DNA from: JAFDVJ01 sp964487505
GTDB taxonomy: Bacteria; Acidobacteriota; Blastocatellia; Pyrinomonadales; Pyrinomonadaceae
Assembly (NCBI GenBank): GCA_964487505.1
Contig: CAZARD010000003.1
Coordinates: forward strand, 20,287-84,286
Direction: 5' to 3'
DNA length: 64,000 nt
The translations under genes were made by a program, and so were the position numbers. The notes beneath the pieces were generated by a model. The model was given only the letters and a program-made list of their open reading frames with translations, did no database searches and was not told where the DNA came from. This document shows, in pieces, positions 8,466 through 18,065 of the stretch (its first letter is position 1; each line of letters begins with the position of its first letter).

Positions 8466-11400
8466 CTAGAAGTTCAACCGAAGCGCGAACTGGAGTTGCC
8501 GGTTGGTGCCGAGGCCGACCGTGCGTCCGACCGTGCCGTTGATCACTCCGAACTGGCCGACGTTGCTTTCCGAGAACGGGGTTCCCGGCTGGAACGATGT
8601 CGACCCGCTCGAGAGCAGGTTCGGCAGCGTTGCCGGCGGATTCGCAAAGTTCGCACGGTTCAGCAGATTGTAGAACTCGGTCCGGAAGACGATGTTGACC
8701 CGCTCGTTGACGTCGAAACGCTTCTGAAGCGTCAGATCGAACTGGTGGAACTGCGGACCCTTGAGCGCGTTGCGGGCCAGGTTCCCGTACGTTCCGGGAG
8801 CCGGCATCGAGAATGCCGCCGGATTCAGATACCGCAGCCCGTTTGAGAGCGTCAGGAACGGATCGACTCCCGCGATCAGGTTAGGTCTCCGCGTGTTGCG
8901 CGAGGCGTTGCCGCCCGGCGTGTTGAGCGCGATCACGAAACCCGCCGGGAGCGGAGCCGTCGTGCTGATCGTGCTCGGCTGCGCGATGACGAATCCCTGC
9001 GGAACCGTCGCCGAACCGAGAGTGCATCCGCCCGACTGGGAGCAGATCGCGACAGTATCCGGACGCGTGATCCTAACGTCGAGCGGCGTGCCGGACCGGC
9101 CGTTGTAAACGCCGCCGACCTGCCAGCCGCCGAAGAAAAGATCGGCGATTCCGTTGAGGCCGAACCTCCGGCCCTTTCCGATCGGCAGTTCGTACAGCGC
9201 CGTGAAATTGATGCTGTGACGAACGTCGAACGTGTTGTTCCCGAATTCCTCCGCAAAACTGTAAGGATTCTGCGCCGTGTTCGCCTCGTTCGAACCCTGC
9301 GTGTTGCCGTACGATTTACCGAACTGATACTGCGCGTTCAGCGTCAGGCCCGAAGTGAATCGGCGGTTCAATTGGATCTGAAGCGCGTCATAACGATCGC
9401 GGCCGCCGCTGGTCTTGTAGTCCATCTCGCCGTAGGGTTGCAACACTGATGTCGGGCTCGCAATGACATTGCCGTTCGCATCGAGCGTTTTCCCGACGAT
9501 ATCGAACTCGCGGATCACGGTGACGCCGACGATCTGTCCGGGACAAGCGCCGTTGACCGGGGCGACGCTGCACCGGTTGACGACGCCGACGCCGGTCGGC
9601 AAAGCGCTGCCGTTCTGGATGACCGTCGATCCCGGCAATATCCGGTTCGTTACACTGCGGAGAAACAGGTTCCGTCCCTGGCTGCCGACGTATGCGACCG
9701 TCAGGACGGTGCTCCCTGGAAGTTCCTGCTGGACCGAGAAACCGTACTGTCCGACACGCTCCGGAACGACGTAGCCGTTGATGTCGTAAACACGCGGCGT
9801 GAACCGCGATTGGATCACGCTCGTGTTCGAAACCGTCGCGCCGGTCGTCGCCGACAGGCCCGACGCGATCGTCTGCGTGCTGCGGAAGACGTTCGATTCG
9901 ATGGGCTGGATCAGATCCTCATATTGGCCCGGTCCGTAGTAGATCCCGCCTCCGACACGGAATGTGGTTTTGCCGCCGAGTTTTTCCGGCGTCCACGTCA
10001 GACCGAGCCGAGGCCCGAAGTTTTTCTTCGAAGCGACGTAGTAGTTCGTGTCCGACGGCATCAGACGGCCGTTGGCGGCATCGACCACGACCGCCCGGTC
10101 ATTCGCTTCCTTGTTGACCGAAAAGTACTCGTAGCGAAGACCATAGCTGAGCACCAGGTTCTGGCGGATGCGCCATTCGTCCTGGGCATAACCGATGACG
10201 TAGAACTGTTTGCCCTGGCTCAATCCGCCGGTCGGACGACTAATGGTCGAGACCGGATCGGTCGCGATCCGGAAATCGCCCGATGCCGAAAGATCGCCGA
10301 TAAAGGCCGCGGTAACGTTCTGGTTGAGGGCAAAGTCCCTGATGTTCCCGTAACTGTAGACCGTGCCGCCCAACTGATCGAACTTGACCGAAAGCGATCT
10401 GACTTCGACTCCGAACTTGAAGCTGTGGTTTCCGCGTGTCCAGCTCAGGTTGTCGATGAACGACAGGCTCATCGGCCGGACGGGCTGCGCGCGTCCGTTT
10501 CCGGCCGAAGACTGCCGGGTCAGGCCGCCGGGCTCCGAGAAACCGGTCGGCGCGCCGCCGTTGATACCGGGACTGACAATGTTGCCCGTCAGGCGAAGCG
10601 CGACGCTCGAAAGATCGATGCCGTTAAGCCCCGAAACGTTGGGAACGACCGTCAGAAGATCTGTCGGTGCGCGATTGAGGCCGAATTTCGACTCGTTGAT
10701 GATCGACGATCCGTAGATCTGGTTAACCGAGAAGACGAAGTTGTCGGGTCGCTGCTTGGCGTTGATGAAGCGCCCGCTGGCACCGTCGGGCGACAGCAGC
10801 TCGCCGGTGTTTATCTGATAGCGGCCGAAGAGCGAGATCCTATCGTTGAATTTGTAATCGACGCGCGCGCTGAAGGCATCCTCGTCGAGTTTGGCCGTCC
10901 GGTTCGCCTGGATCAGCTGCGCCGAATTGGTCAGCCCGCCGGTGCTGAAAAGTGCTCCGGTGCCGATCGGAAAGGAATTGATGATCCCGGTCGCACGCAA
11001 CGCGTCGATCCGCGCCTGGGCAGCCGTTGCATCGGTCGTCGCAATGCCGAGCGCGGCCCGCGCCGCCTCACCGCGCGGATCGGCAGTGCCCCAGAAGTTG
11101 ACGAAGTCGCGAACGTAGAAAGACGGCGTCGATTCGATGACGTTGAATCCGGCGCGCTGGCGAAGGCCTTCGAAGCTTCCGAAAAAGAAGAGCTTGTTCT
11201 TTAAGATCGGTCCGCCAAAACTGCCGCCGAACTGGTTCAGACGCAACGGCGATTTCTGCGCGCCGTCGAAGAAGTTCCGGGCATCAAGGGCATCGTTGCG
11301 GAAATAATGAAAGACCGAGCCCTTGAACTCATTGCTTCCCGATTTTCCGACGACACTGATCTGACCGCCCGTGCCGGTTCCGTACTCGGCGGGATAATTG

Positions 11401-12086
11401 GAGGAGTCGACGCGGAACTCCTGGATATTCTCGAGCGAGGTCTGGAGCCGGAACTGCGAACCCTGGACCGTGACGTATCCGGGCGAGGAATCGAAGATCG
11501 CCGTCGCCTCGATGCCGTCCAGTTTCGTCTGGTTCTGCTGATTGGCCCGGCCGTTGAAACGAAGTTCGTTGAAGTTGCCGGAACCGGTGTTTGTCGCTCC
11601 GGGCGCGTTCAGGTAAAGCTGCGCGTAGTTGCGGCCGTTGACCGGCAGTTCCGCGACCTCGCGCGCCGAGATGTTCGATCCGAGACGGTTCGAACTCGGA
11701 TCGATCGCCGCCGGCTCGGTATCACCTGAAACGACATCGACGACGGCCGAAACATCGCCCGGCTCGAGCGCGATCGTCAGCTCGCGGGCCTGTCCGACGC
11801 CGAGTTCAAAGTTCTTGATCTGCGCGGTTTTGAAACCGTCACGGCTCGCGGTGATCGTGTAAGTCGCCGGAGTGAACTCCGTGACCGAAAATGAACCGTC
11901 TGCGCCGGTCAGGACCGTCCGTGTGGCCCCTGATTCGTTTGATACGACCTTCACCGACGCGCCCGCGATCGCGGCCCCGTTGAGGTCCGAAACGACCCCG
12001 TTGATCCTTCCGCCGGTTTGTGCGTTTGCCGATGAGAAGAAAGCGACGATGATCGCCAATGCCAGAAATCCGAAAACTGATCTCAT
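8466..12086 (-). CDS. Oar-like TonB-dependent outer-membrane protein
   Basis: 1206 residues. A signal peptide ends near FFSSANA (residue 22). Residues about 26-110 form a carboxypeptidase-regulatory (Ig-like) domain with GVVSDLNGAAIAGASVKV and a GSFSV turn. Next come a plug-like region around ELPVNGRNYAQL and a long beta-barrel with aromatic-rich strands that ends in LQFALRLNF, a C-terminal Phe as outer-membrane beta-barrels usually have. This architecture is that of Oar-type proteins, which are very numerous in Acidobacteriota and are thought to import or bind large ligands. No TonB box could be assigned with confidence. It lies 144 bp downstream of the aldehyde oxidoreductase operon on the same strand and has its own terminator. 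Confidence 0.88.
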   Translation of the reverse strand: MRSVFGFLALAIIVAFFSSANAQTGGRINGVVSDLNGAAIAGASVKVVSNESGATRTVLTGADGSFSVTEFTPATYTITASRDGFKTAQIKNFELGVGQARELTIALEPGDVSAVVDVVSGDTEPAAIDPSSNRLGSNISAREVAELPVNGRNYAQLYLNAPGATNTGSGNFNELRFNGRANQQNQTKLDGIEATAIFDSSPGYVTVQGSQFRLQTSLENIQEFRVDSSNYPAEYGTGTGGQISVVGKSGSNEFKGSVFHYFRNDALDARNFFDGAQKSPLRLNQFGGSFGGPILKNKLFFFGSFEGLRQRAGFNVIESTPSFYVRDFVNFWGTADPRGEAARAALGIATTDATAAQARIDALRATGIINSFPIGTGALFSTGGLTNSAQLIQANRTAKLDEDAFSARVDYKFNDRISLFGRYQINTGELLSPDGASGRFINAKQRPDNFVFSVNQIYGSSIINESKFGLNRAPTDLLTVVPNVSGLNGIDLSSVALRLTGNIVSPGINGGAPTGFSEPGGLTRQSSAGNGRAQPVRPMSLSFIDNLSWTRGNHSFKFGVEVRSLSVKFDQLGGTVYSYGNIRDFALNQNVTAAFIGDLSASGDFRIATDPVSTISRPTGGLSQGKQFYVIGYAQDEWRIRQNLVLSYGLRYEYFSVNKEANDRAVVVDAANGRLMPSDTNYYVASKKNFGPRLGLTWTPEKLGGKTTFRVGGGIYYGPGQYEDLIQPIESNVFRSTQTIASGLSATTGATVSNTSVIQSRFTPRVYDINGYVVPERVGQYGFSVQQELPGSTVLTVAYVGSQGRNLFLRSVTNRILPGSTVIQNGSALPTGVGVVNRCSVAPVNGACPGQIVGVTVIREFDIVGKTLDANGNVIASPTSVLQPYGEMDYKTSGGRDRYDALQIQLNRRFTSGLTLNAQYQFGKSYGNTQGSNEANTAQNPYSFAEEFGNNTFDVRHSINFTALYELPIGKGRRFGLNGIADLFFGGWQVGGVYNGRSGTPLDVRITRPDTVAICSQSGGCTLGSATVPQGFVIAQPSTISTTAPLPAGFVIALNTPGGNASRNTRRPNLIAGVDPFLTLSNGLRYLNPAAFSMPAPGTYGNLARNALKGPQFHQFDLTLQKRFDVNERVNIVFRTEFYNLLNRANFANPPATLPNLLSSGSTSFQPGTPFSESNVGQFGVINGTVGRTVGLGTNRQLQFALRLNF

Positions 12087-12211
12087 ATGTGATTCCTCTG
12101 TTTGATAAATAGAGAACGGCGTCTCCCAAAATCGGAGCCCGTCATTTGTTTTGATTGAAAATTGGTTGCCTGCAATCGTTAGGATAGGCAGGGAAGGTTA
12201 AACCGGAGTGA

Positions 12212-12228
12212 ATTCGTTGTTAACGAAT
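12212..12228. promoter_or_regulatory. 7-3-7 palindrome between mocA-like gene and Oar-like receptor
   Basis: A perfect inverted repeat ATTCGTT-GTT-AACGAAT lies just after the stop of the nucleotidyltransferase gene and about 125 bp upstream of the receptor start. It is AT-rich and lacks a T tract, so it is not a terminator. It could be an operator for the receptor gene, but this is inference only. Confidence 0.35.
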
Positions 12229-12230
12229 GG

Positions 12231-12860
12231 TTAAATCTCGGCCGTGAGTTTTTCGAAATCCGCCGGGCGGTCGATGTCGAATGCAGCCTCGGGGACCGGG
12301 ATCGACCGCGTCCTTTCCGGATGGGCAAGTATCAGGCTTTTGGCGCCTTCTGTCGGCCCGATCGCCAGCAATTCACCAAAGAACGGGCGCGTAAACACGG
12401 CCGGAACCCCGACCGTCCCGCCGTATTCCGCCGCCGCGATTCGGTCGGTGCCGGCCGCATCGATCAACGTGTTCATCGATTCCGTCACCACAAAAGGCTG
12501 GTCGGCGAGCGTGATCGCGATCGCCCGGAGGTGCGGGATTCCTTTGACCGCGTCATCGGCCGCGAATCTGATAGATGATCCGATTCCGAGTGCCCATCGA
12601 TCGTTGACAACGACACGGACCGGAAGATCGTTGATCTCGGGAAGAATCCGTCCGACGTTCGCGCCGAGGACGACCGTAACGTGCGTGGCGTTCGACGCAA
12701 GCGCGGTCTCGGTCGCGCGGCGGATCAGCGATCGGCCGTTAAACTTCAGAAGCTGTTTGGGAAAATACCCGTAGCGGCTGGATTCGCCGGCGGCGAGGAC
12801 GAGAATGCAGGTCGGATGTCGGATCGGCGACCGATTGTCCTGAATGTCCTGAGAAACCAT
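12231..12860 (-). CDS. MocA/MobA-like molybdenum-cofactor nucleotidyltransferase
   Basis: About 209 residues. The signature ILVLAAGESSRYGYFPKQLL near the N-terminus is the nucleotide-binding loop of MobA/MocA-type transferases, and ITLADQPFV carries the metal-binding Asp region. MocA attaches CMP to molybdopterin to form the cytosine-dinucleotide cofactor used by xanthine-oxidase-family enzymes such as PaoABC, which fits its place as last gene of that operon. I chose ATG 12860 rather than the longer frame from 13025, because the extra 55 residues are Arg-rich, overlap the xdhC-like gene and are not family-like. GCGGAA lies just upstream. Spacing to the preceding gene is 23 bp. Confidence 0.82.
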   Translation of the reverse strand: MVSQDIQDNRSPIRHPTCILVLAAGESSRYGYFPKQLLKFNGRSLIRRATETALASNATHVTVVLGANVGRILPEINDLPVRVVVNDRWALGIGSSIRFAADDAVKGIPHLRAIAITLADQPFVVTESMNTLIDAAGTDRIAAAEYGGTVGVPAVFTRPFFGELLAIGPTEGAKSLILAHPERTRSIPVPEAAFDIDRPADFEKLTAEI

Positions 12861-12883
12861 TTTCCGCAATTCCCCGGTCGAGG

Positions 12884-13846
12884 TCAGCCACGGCGATCCC
12901 GCAGGAATCCGCCCTCGCGTTTCCGCAGAACGGTCTGGATCTCGGCGACGATCGCGAGCGCGATCTCTTCCGGTGATTCCGAACCGATATCGAGGCCGAC
13001 CGGTCCGAAGAGATTGGGCGGCCATTCACGACCGATCTCGGCGAGAAGTTTCTCCGTCCGTTTGCGCGGGCCGAGCGCGCCGATATATGCCGCGTCGGTC
13101 GAAAGCAGAAACGACTGGATCAGCTTGTCCTTCTCGTAATTGTGCGTCATCACGACCGCCACGGAACGCGAGTCGATGGACAGATTGCCGGCGTATTTCT
13201 CGGGTGCGAGGACGCGCACCGAGTCGGCCTCCGGAAATCGCTCGCGGGTCGCGAACGCGGCCCGATGGTCGACGACGGTGACCTGCCAGCCAAGCGTCTT
13301 CGCGATCGCATAAACCGGGATTGCGTCCGTCCCTGCGCCGAAGATCGTCAGCGAAACCGGCGCCTCGATGATCTCGAAGAAGGTGTCACCGTCCATCCCC
13401 GAACGCGTCATCCCGGTTTCAGGCGCGTAGTCCCGTACGCCGCCGAACTCGCCGTCGATGAAAACCGACGAAACAAAACTCTCGCGCCGTTCCCGCGCCG
13501 ACCTCAGACGATCGAAAAAGTCGCGGTCGAATGGTTCGAACAGGATCCGGATCACGCCCCGGCATCCCATATTGAGCGAGAAGACCGAATCTTCGTGCTT
13601 GGTCGTGTCGTAGACGATGACCTGCGCGCGGCCCGATTCCGCGACCTGCTTCGCGCGCTCGAGCGCGTCGGCTTCGAGGCATCCGCCCGACACCGTTCCG
13701 ACGGCATCGCCGTTCCCGCGGATGAGCATCTTTGCGCCGGCTCCGCGATACGCCGATCCCTGAACATCGATAACGGTCGCCACGACCGCTTTTTCGTCGG
13801 GACCGAGCACGGGAATCGTCTTCAGGATCAGTTCGATCTCTTTCAT
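12884..13846 (-). CDS. XdhC/PaoD-family molybdenum-cofactor insertion chaperone
   Basis: 320 residues. The N-terminal XdhC domain has VVATVIDVQGSAYRGAGAKM and GTVSGGCLEADAL. The C-terminal Rossmann domain starts at TIFGAGTDAIPVYAIAKTLG and includes VVDHRAAF and VMTHNYEKD. Proteins of this type bind molybdenum cofactor, protect it and insert it into xanthine-dehydrogenase-family apoenzymes; in E. coli the equivalent for PaoABC is PaoD. It lies 47 bp downstream of the molybdopterin subunit gene and 23 bp upstream of the MocA-like gene, so it belongs to the operon running from 17866 to 12231. Confidence 0.88.
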   Translation of the reverse strand: MKEIELILKTIPVLGPDEKAVVATVIDVQGSAYRGAGAKMLIRGNGDAVGTVSGGCLEADALERAKQVAESGRAQVIVYDTTKHEDSVFSLNMGCRGVIRILFEPFDRDFFDRLRSARERRESFVSSVFIDGEFGGVRDYAPETGMTRSGMDGDTFFEIIEAPVSLTIFGAGTDAIPVYAIAKTLGWQVTVVDHRAAFATRERFPEADSVRVLAPEKYAGNLSIDSRSVAVVMTHNYEKDKLIQSFLLSTDAAYIGALGPRKRTEKLLAEIGREWPPNLFGPVGLDIGSESPEEIALAIVAEIQTVLRKREGGFLRDRRG

Positions 13847-13893
13847 TCAATACAAACCAATAGTTGAGATGATAACGCCGTCTCCGGGTTCGA

Positions 13894-16050
13894 TCACAAC
13901 AATTTATCAAGCGTGATCGGCAGATCGCGGACGCGCTTGCCGGTCGCGTGAAAGATTGCGTTCGCGATCGCCGCCGGGATCCCGACAAGGCACAGTTCGC
14001 CCATCCCCTTGACGCCGAGCGGGTTGACGATCGTGTCCTCTTCTTCGACGAATGCCGTTTCGACCTCGTGAACGTCGGCGTTGACCGGTATGTGATACGT
14101 CGCGAAGTTGGTCGTCATCATCCGTCCGTACCGGTGATCGATAGCCGTCTCTTCCTGAAGCGCCATCCCGATCCCCCAGACAACCCCGCCCATCTCCTGC
14201 GAGTGTGACGTTTTCGGATTCATGATCCGGCCGACGGCCGTGGCTTCGACGACGCGCGTGACTTTCACGATCCCGAGGTCCTCATCGACCTTGACCTCGA
14301 CGAACTGCGCGCCGTGGGCTTGGGTCGTGTATTTCTGCCGTTCGGCTCCGGGCCTCGAAGTGAAGGTTTCGACGATCTCGGTCATCGAATTGCGTTTCAT
14401 CAGATCGCCGATCGAAACGCGCTTCGTCGGATCCGACTTCAGGCTCAGAAAACCGTCGGTCATCACGATATCGTCGATCTTCGCGCCGGCGACCGGCGAT
14501 CCCGCTTCTTTTTGCGCGGCCTCGACGAGTTTCTGCTTGATCGCCATCGCGGCGCCATGCGCGGCGGTTCCGATCGACGCCGTCGTGAACGATCCGCCCT
14601 GCACCGGCGCCGGCGGAAGATCGGAATCGCCGAGATCGAACTTGACCTTGTCGGCGGCGATGCCTAGATACTCGGCGGCAATCATCGTGATCACGGTGTA
14701 AGTTCCCGGTCCGATGTCGGCGGCGGCGCTCGTGACGTGGGCCGAACCGTTCGCGGACAACTTGATGCGCACCGTCGCCGGGATCTGGAACGCCCCCCAG
14801 ATGCCGGTCGCGACGCCCCAGCCGACGAGCCACTTGCCGTCGCGCATCGACCGCGGCTCGAGCTTGCGTTTTGACCAGCCGAACTTCGCCGCGCCCTGTT
14901 TGAAAGCCTCCCGAAGCGCCTTGCTCGAGAACGGCTTGCCCGTTTCGGGATCTTTTTCGGCGTAGTTGATGAGTCGGAATTCGACCGGATCGATCTTCAG
15001 CTCGTATGCCAGTTCGTCGATCGCCGACTCGAGCGCGAACGCGCCCGAAACCATTCCCGGCGCGCGCATCCAGGTCGGCGTCGGAAGATCTGTCCGGGCG
15101 AGTTTGTACGGCGTGTCGTAGTTCGGGCATTCGTACAATGTGCGCCCGAATCCGTTCGGGCTTTCATTGAAATTCTCGAATGTCGAGGTATTGCCGATCG
15201 CCTCGTGAATGATCGAACTCAGTTTGCCGTTCCGGTCGGCCCCGATCTGCACTTTCTGCCAGGTGAACGGCCGGTAGCCGTGACCCGTGAACATCTGGCG
15301 CCGCGTGTAGTTGACCTTCACCGGACGCTTGAGTTCGCGCGCGGCCGATGCCGCGAGAAACGTGTAGTAATGCGGATTCAGGGCCGCCCCGAAGGCGCCG
15401 CCGACGAACGGCGAGATGACGCGGACATTCTCAGGCTTGATCCCGAAGCATTGCGCCAGATGGCTTTGGACATCCTTGACGCCCTGCGTCTTGGTGAACA
15501 TCGTCAGCTTGTCGCCCTCCCAAAGCGCGATGCCGCCGTGCGGTTCCATCGGGTTGTGATGTTCGATCGGGATCGTGTACACGGCTTCCACCCGGACGGC
15601 CGAGTTCTTGAACGCCGCGGCTGCGTCACCGCGCATCTTCGGCCCGCGCTGATCGACGGTCGGCGCCTTTGCGGTTTCGGTCTGCGCGCCCTGCTCTTCG
15701 TAGGTGGCCTTCACGAGCCGCGCCGCGAAACGCGCCTGTTCGAACGATTCGGCGACGACGAAAGCGATCGGCTGATCGCTGAAAACGATCTTGTCCGACT
15801 GAAGCGCGAAGAAGTCGGGGTCCTTCGATTGCGTCTTCGGCGCGTTCAGATGCGTGAAGATCTTGATCACGCCGGGCTGTTTTTCAGCCTCGGCAGTATC
15901 GATCGACACGATCCGGCCCTTGGCTATCCGGCTTTGCGCGATGAATCCGTAAGCGACGTTCTTGACGTCGAACTCCGAGGCATATTTCGCCTGTCCGGTG
16001 ACCTTCGCGACGCCGTCAACGCGGCTCATTTCCTTCCCGATATATCTCAT
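13894..16050 (-). CDS. paoC: Aldehyde oxidoreductase molybdopterin-binding subunit (PaoC-like)
   Basis: 718 residues, the usual length of PaoC/YagR, the molybdopterin-cytosine-dinucleotide subunit of periplasmic aldehyde oxidoreductase in the xanthine oxidase family. Visible features are the hammerhead domain start KVTGQAKYASEFDV, the substrate/cofactor region FVGGAFGAALNPHYY, the QGGSFTTASIGTAAHGA cofactor loop and the catalytic Glu685 in GMGELCLVG. It oxidises aldehydes to acids using water. It has no signal peptide of its own; in this family the complex is exported by the Tat signal of the iron-sulfur subunit. It follows the FAD subunit by 57 bp. Substrate range cannot be read. Confidence 0.9.
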   Translation of the reverse strand: MRYIGKEMSRVDGVAKVTGQAKYASEFDVKNVAYGFIAQSRIAKGRIVSIDTAEAEKQPGVIKIFTHLNAPKTQSKDPDFFALQSDKIVFSDQPIAFVVAESFEQARFAARLVKATYEEQGAQTETAKAPTVDQRGPKMRGDAAAAFKNSAVRVEAVYTIPIEHHNPMEPHGGIALWEGDKLTMFTKTQGVKDVQSHLAQCFGIKPENVRVISPFVGGAFGAALNPHYYTFLAASAARELKRPVKVNYTRRQMFTGHGYRPFTWQKVQIGADRNGKLSSIIHEAIGNTSTFENFNESPNGFGRTLYECPNYDTPYKLARTDLPTPTWMRAPGMVSGAFALESAIDELAYELKIDPVEFRLINYAEKDPETGKPFSSKALREAFKQGAAKFGWSKRKLEPRSMRDGKWLVGWGVATGIWGAFQIPATVRIKLSANGSAHVTSAAADIGPGTYTVITMIAAEYLGIAADKVKFDLGDSDLPPAPVQGGSFTTASIGTAAHGAAMAIKQKLVEAAQKEAGSPVAGAKIDDIVMTDGFLSLKSDPTKRVSIGDLMKRNSMTEIVETFTSRPGAERQKYTTQAHGAQFVEVKVDEDLGIVKVTRVVEATAVGRIMNPKTSHSQEMGGVVWGIGMALQEETAIDHRYGRMMTTNFATYHIPVNADVHEVETAFVEEEDTIVNPLGVKGMGELCLVGIPAAIANAIFHATGKRVRDLPITLDKLL

Positions 16051-16107
16051 GGCATTTGGGGTTCTGAACCTGGGATTTCTGAATTGCGTCTTAAGTTGAC
16101 GCGCGCC

Positions 16108-17094
16108 TCATTTCCCGGCCAAAGCTTTTTCGAGCGCGCGGACCATCGCCCGTTTGCTCAGTTCGATCTTGTATGCGTTGTGTTCAAGCGCCTTCGCGTT
16201 CTTCATCTCGGCCTCGGCGGCGAGCTTGAAATTCTCGCGCGTCGCCTGTTTTCCGGCAAGAAACTTCTCGGCCTCGAGCGCGCGCCAGGGTTTGTTGGCG
16301 ACCCCGCCGAGCGCGATCCGCGCCTGTTTGATCTTCTTGCCCGCCATCTCAAGGCCCGCCGCGACCGAAACGAGCGCGAACGAGTAGCTCGCGCGATCTC
16401 GGACCTTCAGATAGTAGGAATTGGACGCGAACTTGTTCTTCGGGAGATCGATCGACGTGATCAGCTCGCCGTGTTCGAGCGATTTGTCATTATGGGGAGC
16501 GTCGCCCGGCAGACGATGAAGATCGGCGAACGGGATCGTCCGCGTCTTCCCGTCGACCGTACGGATGTTGACCTTAGCCTCGAGCGCCGCCAACGCGACG
16601 GCCATATCTGACGGATTGACCGCGACGCAGTTCTCGGACCAACCGAGGATCGCGTAGGTCCGGTTGAGTCCGCCGATCGCGCTGCATCCCGAGCCCGGTT
16701 CGCGGCGGTTGCAGGGAACGGCGATGTCGTAGAAATAGAGGCACCGGACCTGCTGCATCACGTTGCCGCCGTTCGTCGCCATATTCCGGATCTGCTCGGA
16801 CGCGCCGGCAAGTATCGCCCTCGACAACATCGGATAATTCTCACGGACCAGCGGATGGTTCGCCGTTTCCGTATTCGTTGCGAGCGCCCCGAGCGAAACG
16901 CCGGCCGGGGTCGAACGGATCTCTTTGAGTTTGAGCGGGCTGATATCTACGAGCTCGTCAGGCCGCGCGATGTCTTCCTTCATCAGATCGACGATATTCG
17001 TTCCTCCGGAAAGAAATCGCGCGTTCTTATTCGCCGCAACCGATCTGACCGCGACATCGGCTTCTGTCGCGCGCGTGAACTTAAACGGACGCAT
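16108..17094 (-). CDS. paoB: Aldehyde oxidoreductase FAD-binding subunit (PaoB-like)
   Basis: 328 residues. The FAD-binding PCMH-type loop is FLSGGTNIVDLMKE (about residues 27-40), and NMATNGGNVMQQVRC matches the second FAD segment. Cys118, Cys128 and Cys137 with their spacing form the extra [4Fe-4S] cluster insertion that distinguishes PaoB/YagS-type and 4-hydroxybenzoyl-CoA-reductase-type flavin subunits from ordinary xanthine dehydrogenases. The subunit passes electrons between the FeS subunit and the acceptor. Its start overlaps the end of the FeS subunit gene by 14 bp, a sign of translational coupling. Confidence 0.9.
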   Translation of the reverse strand: MRPFKFTRATEADVAVRSVAANKNARFLSGGTNIVDLMKEDIARPDELVDISPLKLKEIRSTPAGVSLGALATNTETANHPLVRENYPMLSRAILAGASEQIRNMATNGGNVMQQVRCLYFYDIAVPCNRREPGSGCSAIGGLNRTYAILGWSENCVAVNPSDMAVALAALEAKVNIRTVDGKTRTIPFADLHRLPGDAPHNDKSLEHGELITSIDLPKNKFASNSYYLKVRDRASYSFALVSVAAGLEMAGKKIKQARIALGGVANKPWRALEAEKFLAGKQATRENFKLAAEAEMKNAKALEHNAYKIELSKRAMVRALEKALAGK

Positions 17095-17866
17095 CTGACT
17101 TGTCCTCCTCCGTGAATTCCCAAGTCTGCGCGATCGGTTCGCCCGTGTGGACCTCGCGGATCGCCTTGACGATGTTCGGGTACGCGCCGCATCGGCAGAG
17201 ATTTCCGGACATTCGTTCGCGAATCTCGTCGTCGCTCAATTTCAATGGCTTCGCGGCGCCGCCGACATTCTCGGTCAAATAGCTCAATCGCCCCTGCTTT
17301 GCCTCGTCGAGCATCGCGACGGCCGAGCAGATCTGTCCCGGCGTGCAATAGCCGCACTGGAATCCGTCGTGTTTGATAAACGCTGCCTGGAGCGGATGCA
17401 GTTTCTCGCCATTCGCCAGGCCCTCTATCGTCGTCACGGTCTTGCCCTCGCAGGTCGCGGCCAGCGTCAGGCACGAAAGCACGCGGTTGCCGTCGACGAT
17501 GACCGTGCACGCGCCGCATTGCCCGTGATCGCATCCCTTCTTCGATCCGGTCAACCCGAGCTTCTCGCGCAAGGCGTCGAGCAGCGTGACGCGCGAATCG
17601 AGAGTCAACGATCGGCCCGCGCCGTTGACGCTGAACTTGACCGCCACGGCATTCTCCTCCGCGACCGGAGCGAAAAGCGCGTCCTCCGGGATCTCAAAAT
17701 TAGCCAGGATCTCCTGTTCGGCGAGGATCTGCGCCGCAAGAACGCCGATCGTGGTCGCCGAGACCTTTCCGAGAAACTTGCGCCGGGACTCGCCGAGTTC
17801 GCCGAGCAGCGCCCGTTCATCGTCCGAAAGCCCCGAGTCACCGGGATTCTCAACCTTTTCCGTCAT
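17081..17866 (-). CDS. paoA: Aldehyde oxidoreductase 2Fe-2S subunit with Tat signal (PaoA-like)
   Basis: 261 residues. A twin-arginine motif SRRKFLG (Arg28-Arg29) precedes a hydrophobic stretch, so the assembled complex is probably exported folded by the Tat system. The plant-type [2Fe-2S] cluster ligands are Cys112, Cys117, Cys120 and Cys132. The second [2Fe-2S] set, of xanthine-oxidase type, is Cys171, Cys174, Cys224 and Cys226. It is the first gene of the five-gene minus-strand operon and has a good Shine-Dalgarno sequence (CGGAG, 6 bp before ATG). A small hairpin CCGAG-GCAAAG-CTCGG lies in the leader. Confidence 0.9.
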   Translation of the reverse strand: MTEKVENPGDSGLSDDERALLGELGESRRKFLGKVSATTIGVLAAQILAEQEILANFEIPEDALFAPVAEENAVAVKFSVNGAGRSLTLDSRVTLLDALREKLGLTGSKKGCDHGQCGACTVIVDGNRVLSCLTLAATCEGKTVTTIEGLANGEKLHPLQAAFIKHDGFQCGYCTPGQICSAVAMLDEAKQGRLSYLTENVGGAAKPLKLSDDEIRERMSGNLCRCGAYPNIVKAIREVHTGEPIAQTWEFTEEDKSDASV

Positions 17867-18017
17867 TTCAGCTCCGTTGTTCCGATCCGAGGCAAAGCTC
17901 GGGTATGAATGATTCTCGTCAGAGTAAGACTCTACCAGAATGACCGTTTTTTCGAAAACAATTTCCGGGATATCGCAGGTGTATGCCCGTCGGCAGCATC
18001 AGAATTCCAATATCGCG

Positions 18018-18026
18018 TGGTATATT
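18018..18026 (+). promoter_or_regulatory. Extended -10 promoter upstream of peroxidase/FG-GAP gene
   Basis: TGG-TATATT matches an extended -10 element (TGn plus hexamer). It is 39 bp upstream of the start codon, and a Shine-Dalgarno GGAG lies between. No convincing -35 hexamer is seen, as allowed for extended -10 promoters. Confidence 0.4.
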
Positions 18027-18065
18027 GGCAATAGCGACAACTTCTGCTTCCCGGAGTAACCGACA

